Below are positions 1 through 10,807 of a DNA stretch of 64,000 bases, piece after piece. The position numbers and the translations under genes were made by a program. Position 1 is the first letter of the stretch. Each line of letters begins with the position of its first letter. Source of the DNA: Ciona intestinalis (lineage: Eukaryota > Chordata > Ascidiacea > Phlebobranchia > Cionidae). The stretch is from NCBI RefSeq assembly GCF_000224145.3, contig NC_020176.2, forward strand, positions 3,055,592-3,119,591, written 5' to 3'. The notes under the pieces are model-generated. The model was not told the DNA's origin. It searched no databases and worked only from the letters and a program-made list of their open reading frames with translations.

Positions 1-1563
1 GGCGCACTCTTGCGGTTGGAAAATTTGTACCTTGAGGGCAACAGAATTTCTTCTATTAACGGTGGCTCACTGGCTGGCATGTACAGCTTGCAGTTTCTGT
101 CTTTAAAAAGAAACGAATTAAGCCGAATAGCCGATGGAACATTTGCAGGAAATCCACAGCTAACACAACTAGATTTGTCTTGTAAGTTTATTAACTGCAA
201 TAAGTTACTGTTTCTAGGGATACAAATGCCCGATTTTAATTTGGTTATACAAAATCCTTAAACGTCGTGTAAATTTTTATTATAAATTCAGCACAAAATT
301 GGTAACATCAATTTTAGAAATGCTTAGAATTAACAACGCTGTTTTAAATCGTGATGATCCGTTTAACAATTCCCTTAATATGATTTGCTTACTATACCAA
401 ATGTAAAGACAAAGGAGAATGAAAACATGAACCGCATCTTATACCTCAACCTACTATATCTTAAAATATATTTTAATATTCCAGACAACCAAATTACGGA
501 AATCAAATCTTCGACTTTTGTTGGTTTGACTGCATTGCGAATTTTAAAACTTAATGGTAACATGATCAGCACAATAAAGGACCACGCGTTTACTCATGTA
601 CCTCAGCTGTCCGAACTTGATTTGTCTCATAATGGTGAGAAGATAGTTTTTTTAGTACTTAACAACTGATTTACTTTATATCCTATCAAAAATTAAACCG
701 AGTTATACCCGTTTTATTTTAGCTTTGACTACGCTCCGAAGAAATATGTTCCTTGGTCTTGTAAACATCCATGTGTTAGATATATCAGAAAACTGGATGC
801 ACGGTACAGCTCTATCAACAGATGACACTTATGGGTCACCTAAATCCGATCTTGTAAGTAGTAACTCCCGTACCATTCACGCATGGCTGTCTCTAGCCCG
901 GAGGTTACATGTTCAAGGCTCGACACTACTACCATTAATGTCGTTCGTAGCAAGACACTTAACGAGACTTAATTCAATCGAATGGGTTGTCTAAATTTTA
1001 ACCATAATTATATATAAAGTTCCTTAAGGGTTTACAAGAACAGGTGTTATACTGTCTTTTTTCTCGCCACAAGTGGGTATAGAAGTAACATTCATTTATT
1101 TATATATAATAGAGTGGGGGAAGATGGGACACATTCAGCACATAATATACAAAAAAACTCAGTAGTGTTTTAAACAATCAACAACGGTCTATAGGTCGTA
1201 AGGATGCAACTTTATAATGTTTCGAATGATTTTTGTTTACTACTACATTACACGAGAATATGAAATAAAAGGCGTCCCATCTCCCTCATATCCTACTATT
1301 TGATCTGTTATAGCAAAGCAATCGTTTTACAAATTTAATGATTTTTAGATTGAAGCTATTGGTATCATTTGCCGAAAGCCTGGTCTTTATTTTACTAATC
1401 TCCGAAACAACGGTTTGATTCCTATGCTAAACGTGAGTATTATTCATTCAACTTTCATTTACATTCAGACCGGAAACTAATTTAGTATGTTTTACAGAAT
1501 GTGACACAGCAAGCACTCGGGTTTGACTTTGCAGACGGTACTCAACATTTCTGCGTGTTTTAA
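1..1563 (+). CDS. Leucine-rich-repeat protein, 3' part only
   Basis: Five exons are consistent in frame and phase: up to 181, 485-634, 723-853, 1349-1432 and 1498-1563, ending in TAA. The first three encode successive LRRs of the xLxxLxLxxNxI/L type, including LDLSYNQIT across the first junction and LDISEN in the third. Such repeats form a solenoid for protein-protein contact, common in secreted or membrane receptors. The last two exons encode about 50 residues with no LRR pattern and no obvious membrane segment or GPI signal. The 5' end lies outside the window, so receptor type and signal peptide cannot be judged. The first three exons are secure from repeat periodicity and splice phase. The last two are supported only by good splice sites, phase 0 and a clean stop. 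Convergent with the SLC44-like gene, with about 270 bp between stops. Confidence 0.75.
330..464 (+). mobile_element. MITE relic ending just upstream of LRR exon
   Basis: The stretch resembles the second half of the dispersed MITE seen intact at 35416-35617 and 44339-44545: a degenerate TTTACTACCAAATG block, then GAATGAAAAC, then a pyrimidine-rich end like ACCTCAACCTACTATAT. It ends 20 bp before the splice acceptor of the second LRR exon in the window. Confidence 0.5.
865..965 (+). repeat. SINE-like fragment in LRR intron
   Basis: Contains the GTTCAAGGCTCGACACTACTACCATT block, which recurs in diverged form near 21915, 61590 and 63115. The B-box-like core GTTCAAGGCTC suggests a tRNA-derived SINE remnant. 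Confidence 0.4.
1101..1300 (+). mobile_element. MITE copy (about 200 bp, inverted ends)
   Basis: The left end reads ATAGAGTGGGGGAAGATGGG and the right end is its imperfect complement (CCCATCTCCCTCATATCCTACTATT). The interior has the family block around CAACGGTCTATAGG and TTTGTTTACTACTACATTA. It lies in an intron of the LRR gene. Confidence 0.7.
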
Positions 1564-1815
1564 ATTGATTTTTTGCAAATTTAGTTCTTATGAGAGTTAT
1601 ATTCTTTTTTGCTGTATATTACCCAGATGTATATGTATATTTGTTTTTTTTCCCCTATTAATACAATACAGCTGGCGCAATGAAATACAAAAAACAATAC
1701 AACAAGTAAGTGCACACACAGTGTGGATTTTATTGCAGACAAAAAATATGTGGTTATGGAAAAAGTATTAGTGCGCGCGCAAAACATACAGTGTTACAAA
1801 ATATAAAAAAGTCTT

Positions 1816-1821
1816 TTTATT
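1816..1821 (-). promoter_or_regulatory. Poly(A) signal AATAAA of SLC44-like gene
   Basis: TTTATT on the + strand gives AATAAA on the - strand, 11 nt past the TAA of the SLC44-like gene. This implies a very short 3' UTR. Confidence 0.5.
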
Positions 1822-1831
1822 GCCAATCCAA

Positions 1832-4800
1832 TTAACGTTCAAATGGATTTCGCAAGATCGTGTGCTCAAAACTAGCTGTTGGTCCCCGTGGCGTTGAAGG
1901 GGGGGCATTAAACCCAGGCAGCTCAACTATGCGTTGGCCACCACTGTGGTAAGCTGCGAAATCGTCATGGATGGGCTTTTTGAATGGGTCAATAGTGTCA
2001 TCGTCAGAAGAGTATCTCTCCATGCTTACGAATTCGACCTGTTTTTAATGGACGCTTATTACTCACTGAATCGAATGAACGTAGCTTCTTTGCCGTCGCG
2101 TGGGAGACGGGCTATGACAGTCGTTATGACATGGATGTTCTGTTTCATATACACCATATTTGCAAACTTTCGATTAAAGGGTGGAGTCTTACAGTATGGC
2201 ACGCCATGGGACCCGGGATTTAGGCCAAAATTGTACCGTATAATTTGTTTACGAGTTGTAATATAATGTTTTGGGTGATTTCTCCTCTGCATGACTTACA
2301 TAATATATACCTATTCAAGGGTCGGCGCAAATCTCTTTTATACGCCAACATTTTTACGACACTGTTTAGCTAAAACATACGTGGTGGTCAAGATTTTTAC
2401 GTCGATTCTTGTACATCCCAGGTGTTACTGTTCTGGTATCAATGAAGCGAGTTGAGCAGTTCATTTCCGACTCGTTTGAGGAGGAACTGTGATTATCTCG
2501 GTAGTGAAGAATTTCGTCCACAGATTGAACCCTAAGTATAAACGTTACATAAGGATTTATTTATCATTCAGACAATTGAGGTAGCAGACCAACTTTGGCC
2601 GAAATGCTAGATGCTATATGCTATAGTCACATGACGTGCGTCGCAGTGGACAATCCTATACAGAATATACACGAACCGGTGATTTCAGTGGGTTGATTAC
2701 GAGTAACTCAATACCAAATAAACTACATCGTTGTAAATCCTATAACTTACGCTGGTCGAGCCCGCGGGTATCCAGTTTTTGGTCTCGGAGGACTGTCATA
2801 CAGAGGACTTCGGGGAAGATACTTCATTAAGTCTTGAGGAGCAACTGGTCTCTCGAGAGAAGCAGTCGGTGTTGCCCTGCTGTCTGTTGATTTCTTTGTC
2901 AATTTCTTAAACCGGGGTTTAGACGGTGGGCTTGGTTCCTCCAATATTTGGCCTATAAATGAAAACAATATAACAACATGTCGCAATATTGTATGTCTAC
3001 TAAGTAGGACGATAAAAGTGAATGAAAACTACTAAAACGTCCTTAGGATAACAGTATACTGGACAGAAAGTGATAAAATATCGCTTAACTTGCATTAAAA
3101 GTTACAATGTACGCTTTCACTACATTGCCTCATTTTTTATGTTACCTGGAACTAGCACCGGCTCGTATGGTTGTTTTGGTTTGTTAATAGGGGGTAAGGG
3201 CGTGACCGGACGAGAAGGGTCCTCGTCTGCTGGGGTCATGTCCAAACGCATTCTTAATGGCGACATCTCCCGTTCAAACTTTACTTGGTCTAACAAGAAG
3301 TCAAACGAATCGATGGTTGGTATGGAAACTTCGTCCAAACTTAAGTCGTCCATTGTATACGGTACAGTTGGACTGACGGACTTGGTGCCATCGTTTTTCG
3401 TGCGTTTTCCTTTCGCCGCACGTGGGCGCTTCAACTTCTTTGGGGTTTCGATATCAAGGACTGTGGTTTCGATATCGTGAACTGATGTAGTTTCGATATT
3501 GTGGACTGGGACGAAGAGGCGTTCGTTGTTTTCGTTGTTTTTGTCGTCGTCGTTTTTAGCGAAATATCGCTCGTGTTTTTGAATGAATTTCTCAAACCGA
3601 TCACTGATGTAATGCTGTCGGAGAAAGTTGTCGTTAATCTGCCGATCGTGGCAATAAGACATGAACATGGTTTCAGCGGCGGTGTTGTAAAAGTTGAAAA
3701 AGCACGAAGTAACTGTATAGGCCAGGACACACGCTGGCACAATCAAAGTAACGACTTCGCCATAATTCTCGGTTATTTGTACTTCAAGGTAGAAGTACAT
3801 CAGCGAGATTGCTCCAACTGCGGTGAGGATCCCAGCAGCAACTTTTCCAAGGTAGAGACAGAATCTGTTCTTTCTCAAAAGTGGGATTAACTGCGGGGCA
3901 ATCGAATGCAGAACGGTAAATCCAACTTTACCGGACTGCAGGAATTTTTCGCCGTACATTCCAATTCGAATGTAGGACAACTGCGACAAGTATTCCAAAG
4001 TGAGTCCAGCAGGACGAACCTGGGCTGGTTTCGCCACGCTTGATAAAGAAGACAGAACGAGGCGTGGCAAGCGAGTGATCGGCTCAATAATGGAGCCAAG
4101 AGTTATCGAACCCAGCGAGCTCCTCAATGTGTGTACAAAAGGTTTAACTGTTGGGAAACACAACGAACAGTCACTGGCAGTTGCGTAATAGAAGATATAC
4201 CAACTCAAGGCACCAGATACGATGCATTGGTTGCATCCATCCACGAAGGATAAGAACCACCAAGTTAAAATCAAATGCAGAATAAGCAGTCCGACAGTCT
4301 GTAGTACTGGCTCTGGGACATAAAGCACCATTCCATCGGCGTCTGGTCTCGGGGTGTAAATTGTAAGAAGATATAAAGAGACAGCCACGAAATAGAAGAA
4401 AATACCCAACTGAAATAAAAGGGTTACTAATGGCTGGGTATATATGGTGAGAATCTCCTGCAGCAACTCCGATACTTCAATGTTTAAATCAATGAGGAAA
4501 GAAATTGTTTTCCTGCTCCAGATCAAAATTGACAACAAGGTTAATGAAAACAAGCCACAAACTATACTTCCGATCAGTAGACGGATGTGCAGCGGGATCA
4601 ACGTAACATAACCAACATGTTGGTCTTTTGCAGCTGAGGTGTCATCTGTGATTACAGGGTCGGCAATGGTTCCCATAATCACAACTGTATGTGTCGGCCA
4701 AGCCAAAATGGTGCGGTATATCAAAAAAGCGGTGCATGCGGCACTAACCAATACAAAGTTGGCCAATGTCAGGATAATCGCGGCTCTAGGAAAGGTCTGA

Positions 4801-6437
4801 AGAAGTAGGATGAGGACAAAACATACGAGCGTTGCCACCCCACAAGAATATAACAGGATTTTCCAATTATTCATCGAGTAGCGTACGACTACATCCGTGC
4901 ACTTGTTCAAACCATACGACATTTTGTCCAAGACGCCGTTTCGGCTAGGGAAAACAGCTCTCTTCTCTCTGTGCGGATTCACAATTCCGGTAACTCCGCT
5001 AGCTCCACTGACTCCACTAGCTCCACTAACTCCGCCAGCTCCACTAACTCCGCTAGCTCCACCAACTCCGCTAGCTCCACCAACTCCGCTAGCTCCACCG
5101 ACTCCGCTAGCTCCACTGACTCCGCTAGCTCCACTGACTCCGCTAACTCCAGTGACTCCGCTAGCTTCACTGATTCTGCTAGCTCCATTGACTCCGCTAG
5201 CTCCACTGACTCCGCTAGTTCCACTGACTCCGCTAACTCCACTAACTCCGCTAACTCCACTGACTCTGCTAGCTCCATTAACTCCGCTAGCTCCACTGAC
5301 TCCGCTAGCTCCACTGACTCCGCTAGCTCCACTAAATCCGCTAGCTCCACTGACCCCGCTAACTCCATTACCTCCGCTAGCTCCACTAACTCCGCTAGCT
5401 CCACTGACTCTGCTAGCTCCATTAACTCCGCTAGCTCCACTGACTCCGCTAGCTCCACTGACTCCGCTAGCTCCACTAAATCCGCTAGCTCCACTGACCC
5501 CGCTAACTCCATTACCTCCGCTAGCTCCACTGACTCCGCTAGCTCCACTAACTCCGCTAGCTCCACTGACTCTGCTAGCTCCACTGACTCTGCTAGCTCC
5601 ATTAACTCCGCTAGCTCCACCAACTCCGCTAGCTCCACTAAATCCGCTAGCTCCACTAACTCCGCTAACTCTACTAACTTCACTGACTTCACTAACTCCG
5701 GTAATTCTGCTAGCTTCACCAATTCCACTGACTCCGCTAGCTCCTCTAACTCGTCCACTGACTCCACCGACTCCACTAACTTCACCTACTCCGGTAATTC
5801 CGCTAGCTGCACTTACTCCGGTAACTTCGCCAACTCCGACGAAAGAACTAAGGTCAATTCCAAAGGTGGCAAAGTCATGAGAGGGGACGGTGGGGTGGTG
5901 ACCAAGGGAAAGGGTGTTTTCTTCAGTCGAAGATACTGCCAAGTTTCCTTTCGAAACCACACATCTATTGCCTGCGTCTTCAAACGCAGCCATCTTCGCT
6001 GACGGCGATTCGCAAATTCGCATGCGAACCAGAGACTGGTTTAGATGTTGATATCCATTGGATATCAGCATCTCACTGCAACTTTGCATCGCAGTCGGAC
6101 ATCTCTTCACACAAAGAAATGCCTCATGCTGCGGGGCTTCCGGGTCGGAGTCGACCCGGAGAGCAAGCAGCAACTTATTTTCGGACATGTCCATACCAGA
6201 ATGCTGTACTCCCATAACTTGGACGTTACCTTTACGCCCACAGACGTTACCCCAGGAGTCAGCACCATAGACATATCGAAACGGGCTTCCATATAGAAAG
6301 CTATAACAGGCAATACAGGCCATACCTCCAACGCAGACAAAGAGAAAAACGAGAAACAGTGGATCAGTCACCTTCGTCGACCTTTCGGGACGGGAAGACA
6401 GGATTTCCACCATGTCTTTGTTTCTTCCGATAGCCAT
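1832..6437 (-). CDS. SLC44 / choline transporter-like protein with giant repeat insert
   Basis: Four exons: 6437-3146, 2952-2751, 2531-2381 and 2038-1832. Phases match at every junction, giving about 1283 residues against roughly 650-720 for typical SLC44 proteins. The first exon carries the choline-transporter-like domain: a membrane segment at about residues 25-50, a cysteine-bearing extracellular loop (CGRKGN, FLCVKRCP), then several membrane segments from about 530. Diagnostic SLC44 segments are LGSITLGSIIEPITRLPR, ALSWYIFYYA and DLNIEVSELLQEI. Between residues about 200 and 485 the loop holds a GVSGAS-type tandem repeat. After the core come three small exons encoding a hydrophilic, proline- and lysine-rich, probably cytoplasmic tail. 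If the first intron is retained, the frame stops at 3120. SLC44 members move choline or related cations at plasma and organelle membranes; the substrate here is not shown. Family call firm, tail exons fairly firm. Confidence 0.88.
4985..5830. repeat. Coding minisatellite, 18-bp unit, with 144-bp higher-order repeat
   Basis: About 47 units of an 18-bp motif (ACTCCGCTAGCTCCACTG and variants; + strand) encode GVSGAS hexapeptides on the - strand. Variants (GVNGAS, RVSGAS, GFSGAS, GGNGVS) repeat in the same order 144 bp apart: the CCATTACCTCCG variant recurs at about 5366 and 5510. This shows duplication of a block of units. The tract has no stop in several frames on both strands, so long antisense frames here are artefacts. 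Confidence 0.95.
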
Positions 6438-8091
6438 AGTTGGAAGAGAGATCGCAGATTTGTAATAAATCGAGTGTTGAAGTAAACTTCAAAGGTTGAA
6501 TCGCTTTGTTGGAACAGAATCAAAGTAGAAACTTTGCGTCGTGAATCAACAAAAATGTGAAATTGTGTGAAAAATTTGTTGGCACGCAGCCAAATTTCCG
6601 ATTGTCAATCATAATGACACTTGTTACGTCATAGTCACAAACTTTGGCAGGCAAAATTTCTTACTCATTTAACAAAGATTTTGAAGGAATTCGGACATGT
6701 TTTCTTCACTACTCATTTTTTTATATAAAAAACTATTTTATTTTAGCATTTTGTTCTTCTTCAGGGCGGTTTATTGATTTATTTTATTAATCCAACCATT
6801 TTATTGTACAGTATAGCATTTGCGAACTAGCAAATAATACACAGTTTGTTAATTCAGTTACAAAACAAGAATTTATTCAGTTTTGTATTAAGAAACATGT
6901 TAGTACAGTTATCGCTTTCAAATGCATACAGCTTAAACTATTTATACATTCTACTGGAATAGTATCAGGCATGTTTATTTCAACCATTTATTTTAAATTA
7001 AAAAAAATTATTTAGAAATTCGGCAAATGTTACCATAAATAAACTTTACAAAAAGTAAACCAAAGTGTTCAAAATTAATATGTAGGACATTTGTTGCGTA
7101 ATCACATCAGGAAAAGATTAGTGACGCCTTGAGAGGTCGCGTCGCTTGTAATAAATTCTTGTGGTTACATGTTTTGTGTCTGACCCAACAGCGTACTACA
7201 TGGCAAGTCAGTTGACACCAAACAAACTGATTTTAATCTCTTAATATTGAAAACATTGCTTAAGAATTCAAGACATATAGTAAACAGTACTGGTACTTAT
7301 AATAGTTTACTTTAGACGACAGGATAAAAACGACATCTATTCACGGGCAATAAAATAATTGTTTTTTTGTTTTGACTATCCCAAAAAAAATATTCGATTT
7401 GAATTGTTGAATTATTCACAATATTGTCAGTGGCACATTCAAAACTAATAGTCAGATAAGGTGTGCTCTAGCAATGAAGCTACCCCTTATTTTCATTCTT
7501 TTGTTCGGTTGAATGAGAACAGAATGAAAGAAAGCCTGAGGGAGTTGAGTGAGCCATTATGTACATAGAGTAATTCAACGCCTGTCAGCTTATCCGGTCT
7601 GGTGGCTTGTAAAGTGGGCTGACGTCATTAGTATTGCGCACGCTCATACAATATAATTCTTGTTTCTCACAATAAACTAATGTTTAAAGTTTATTGAAAC
7701 ATGCGTTAACTGATTTAATATTATACAAGGTGACCTTAATTGGTGTAAACTTTGTTTTGGGGTTAATCCTGAGTGTCTTGAGCTATAATTTCTTGATCAT
7801 ACAAAATTACTACTGATGTTACTCTCTCTCTTTCTCCAAAAAAAAATTTTTTTTGGGAGGGGGAGTGAAATTTTTTTTCGATTTCAGTTTTCGAAATTTA
7901 AAGAATTAAAAAATAGAAGAAGAGGAGGACACAGAGCACAGTAGCAGTAGAGAAAGCATGTGACTTCCTGCTATTTCACGAATTGATTATGTTTGCTTTT
8001 CTGTCTGGTCTAGCGGAGACTCAATATTTTTTGTCCGGCGGTTGGCGCTAGGGCGCGCAGAGCTTTTCGATGGTATTTCTTCAATAAAATG
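6438..8091. other. Intergenic, no gene seen
   Basis: AT-rich DNA upstream of the SLC44-like gene and of the U2 locus. No coding frame with splice or family support was found. A run of A then T near 7840-7857 and GGGAGGGGGAG after it are simple sequence. The SLC44 promoter presumably lies just above 6437, but no clear TATA box was identified. Confidence 0.6.
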
Positions 8092-8110
8092 ATCCGGAGG
8101 ACCTCCGGAT
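8092..8110. repeat. Perfect 19-bp palindrome abutting U2 5' end
   Basis: ATCCGGAGG-A-CCTCCGGAT: nine-base arms around one central base, ending 2 bp before the predicted first base of U2. It could be a factor-binding site or, if transcribed, a hairpin. It does not belong to the known U2 RNA. Confidence 0.85.
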
Positions 8111-8112
8111 GT

Positions 8113-8179
8113 ATCGCTTCTCGGCTCTTTGAGCTAAGATCAAGTGTAGTATCTGTTCTTCTCAGTTAATACCTGGGAC
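8113..8179 (+). ncRNA. U2: U2 spliceosomal snRNA, 5' part
   Basis: Starts ATCGCTTCTCGG, followed by the first stem-loop (CTCGGCTCTTTGAGCTAAG), AGATCAAGTG and the branch-point recognition segment GTAGTATCTGTTCTT. These are the most conserved parts of U2. The RNA pairs with the intron branch site in the U2 snRNP. The sequence runs into the N gap after about 67 nt. The stretch CTCAGTTAATACCTGGGAC before the gap departs from usual U2 (for example TATCAGTTTAATATCTG), so this may be a divergent copy or a poorly sequenced edge. Confidence 0.9.
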
Positions 8180-8679
8180 NNNNNNNNNNNNNNNNNNNNN
8201 NNNNNNNNNNNNNNNNNNNNNNNNNNNNNNNNNNNNNNNNNNNNNNNNNNNNNNNNNNNNNNNNNNNNNNNNNNNNNNNNNNNNNNNNNNNNNNNNNNNN
8301 NNNNNNNNNNNNNNNNNNNNNNNNNNNNNNNNNNNNNNNNNNNNNNNNNNNNNNNNNNNNNNNNNNNNNNNNNNNNNNNNNNNNNNNNNNNNNNNNNNNN
8401 NNNNNNNNNNNNNNNNNNNNNNNNNNNNNNNNNNNNNNNNNNNNNNNNNNNNNNNNNNNNNNNNNNNNNNNNNNNNNNNNNNNNNNNNNNNNNNNNNNNN
8501 NNNNNNNNNNNNNNNNNNNNNNNNNNNNNNNNNNNNNNNNNNNNNNNNNNNNNNNNNNNNNNNNNNNNNNNNNNNNNNNNNNNNNNNNNNNNNNNNNNNN
8601 NNNNNNNNNNNNNNNNNNNNNNNNNNNNNNNNNNNNNNNNNNNNNNNNNNNNNNNNNNNNNNNNNNNNNNNNNNNNNNN
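8180..8679. other. Assembly gap, 500 N
   Basis: Exactly 500 unknown bases, the usual placeholder for a gap of unknown size. Its edges lie inside U2 sequence on both sides. A single U2 of about 190 nt would leave only about 50 nt missing, so the gap probably hides either a collapsed U2 tandem array or a mis-sized join. Confidence 0.95.
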
Positions 8680-8750
8680 CGGTGCTGGAGCTTGCTCCAA
8701 CCTGCTCACGGGTTGTCCCTGGTATTGCAGTACCTCCAGGTTCGGCCCAC
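8680..8750 (+). ncRNA. U2: U2 spliceosomal snRNA, 3' part
   Basis: Contains GGAGCTTGCTCC (stem-loop III) and CCTGGTATTGCAGTACCTCCAGG (stem-loop IV), the conserved 3' half of U2, on the same strand as the 5' part at 8113. The exact 3' end is uncertain. It may be the same gene as the 5' part or the end of another copy. Confidence 0.9.
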
Positions 8751-8768
8751 ATTCCACTCCGGTGGAAT
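8751..8768. repeat. Short inverted repeat just past U2
   Basis: ATTCCAC-TCCG-GTGGAAT forms a seven-base-pair hairpin with a four-base loop directly after the U2 3' part. It could be involved in 3' processing or be chance. Confidence 0.5.
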
Positions 8769-9393
8769 TTCCTAACATTCAAACAATACTCTGAATCAAC
8801 GAAGCAATTTATGCATCGTGGGGTCAAAAACATACAGCACACCTACCATACAGTATGATATTATCATTTTTATTTATGTATGGGGCGTACAATTAGTTTC
8901 GTAAATGTAATGCACAAATTTATTTACCTCAATGATTTGTTGCATGCATCGTACCGTAACAATAATTTATCCCTTTTGTAATACGTATGCTATATACATA
9001 ATATAAAACCAACACTAAAATTCATGCTGTTTTAAATAATTTAATCTTCTACAAACTTGTGTAGAACTACAGAAAAGATAAAGCTTTGAATGTTTTTTGG
9101 TTGATCAAACTATAATACAGCAGAGTTACTTTTAAAATGACTATAGTTCTATGGGGCATTATTTATAAAGTATTCCTGTATTTCATAACCCGGTTCATAT
9201 AAGTATTCATGCACCTCAAAAAAGGTACAAAGCCACAACCTTAAAATTTTTAGTAAGAGAATAAAATAGATAACCTCTATATAAAATAATAATTGTTGCC
9301 AGAAAAAAAACTATACAACGTTACAATGTATTTGTGTTTAAATTTTTTAATGATCTTGTGCAGATAAACTATGATCGTAGTCCACGAACGTCA
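8769..9393. other. Intergenic, no gene seen
   Basis: AT-rich DNA between U2 and the end of the LamG-like gene. It presumably includes that gene's 3' UTR (on the - strand). Nothing else recognised. Confidence 0.6.
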
Positions 9394-10807
9394 TTACGTT
9401 GCGATTGGATCAGCTGTGATTCCCCATTTCTCAATGAAGTGTAAGTGATACTTCTTCATTACGTCATCGGTGATGACGTTGTTTTTAAAAAGCACAAATT
9501 CACCAATCGCTCCGTGAAAGAAGGCTCTTCCCGTAATGTCGATAGCACCGATAGCAAAACTTGTATCCGCTTTAGTGGAACTGGCTTGAAATCTTTGAAG
9601 TAACTTCCCGTTGCACCACGCACTGCTTGCATCGGCACCACCATCCGCATTCCACTGGATACTGATCACATTCCATACATCAAGTGCTCTTGGGTTAGCG
9701 TTGTTTAAGGTCAAACCAATTTGTACAGCTCCGACTGTGCCTGATAAATGCAATACACCGGCGTTGATCCCAACAAATTTATCCCAACCTCCGTTGTCAT
9801 TTCCAAACAGCCCTCGCCAAGGTGTTAGAACATCTGCTGTGTAACTCGTAAGTCGATAAACTATAAACACAGTAAAGAGGTCGTTCGCTCCTCGTTTACG
9901 ATTCAGATCAAGGTCGGTAACCAAACAGTTGGAATTTTTATCAAACACCAAAAACCTGTGACCGTTTTGTCTTTCTTGTGACAGACGTGGTTGCAATTGA
10001 GGGTTGTTTTGTGATGCTGGTAACGATGATAAACCTTGACCATAAACCGCTAATACATTGGATGTTTCTGATATGTTCAAGTCCGTGTCGTAGTCCACAC
10101 GGTATTGTACTGTCGCGGTTGAAGTTATGTAATCTGAAAAGTGTCGTGTTAAAATTGTTATCTTTCATAAATGAAAGTTTGATTCTTTTAATACGGTCAA
10201 ACACCGAAGCTAAAATTGTTCCTTATTCGAGGCAAATTCAATTCGATTTTTCTCATTCGACTGCAAGATTTTTATTTAACTGTCTTGGTAAAGCATGTAT
10301 AACTCTTCCAACACCAGACACGCATATTGTGAGCTATATACTCTTATACTAATTGTTAGCTATTATGAATTTCTGTCACCTGAAATATGGTATATCGACC
10401 ACTGCACAGTGAAGAGTATTTTCCCCCATCCTGAGTCTTGATCGATTCGTTCCAGTTCCAAGACAGCGTTGTAGAAATTGATTTTTACAACAGTAGCGTT
10501 AAACTTCTCCACTCGTAAAGTGTCTTTGGGATTTGCTGTTACCTTAATATGGTAAGGCTTCCAATTCAAACACACTTTGTAGTTTAGCGTTAGGTTTTGC
10601 TTTCTCGTTGTGGAATGAATTGTCTTTTCAGAAGAACGATGTATAATTGTCGAATATTCTGGATAAAACATGTTTTCGTATTTATGTATAAATGCAATTT
10701 TGTAAAACAACGAAATATGGTAAAACCACCGAAGTTTGACACCCACCGCGTAACTGAAACGTTGCTGCAGGACAAAGCAGAATAACTGCAAGAAAAAGCC
10801 ACAGCAT
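9394..10807 (-). CDS. Secreted protein with C-terminal LamG-like domain
   Basis: Three exons, 10807-10747, 10658-10380 and 10133-9394, join in phase (1 and 1) to give 359 residues. The start was chosen because the first 16 residues are a textbook signal peptide (MLWLFLAVILLCPAAT). Residues about 21-115 are a beta-rich region with several NxT sites and no family I recognise. From about 125 to the end the pattern is a LamG-like jellyroll: FTVFIVYRL, GLFGNDNGGWDKFVGI, WNVISIQWN, and a closing GEFVLFKN...EKWGI motif. That ending is typical of LamG-like domains of extracellular and bacterial surface proteins. Such domains bind sugars or proteins; the ligand is unknown. A broken inverted copy of the 3' end lies at 11541-11609. 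Confidence 0.75.

Noticed and set aside
4979-5785. 268-codon - strand frame rich in Glu/Leu/Val
   Set aside because: The same repeat in a second frame of the coding strand; the real frame is fixed by the flanking SLC44 domain.
4897-6002. Two long + strand frames (327 and 343 codons), Pro/Leu/Thr- and Ser/Thr/Ala-rich
   Set aside because: They are antisense readings of the SLC44 minisatellite; composition is the 18-bp repeat translated in other frames, with no splice or family support.
8140-8842. Two 200-plus-codon - strand frames across the gap
   Set aside because: Most of their length is N; the ends are antisense to U2 snRNA.
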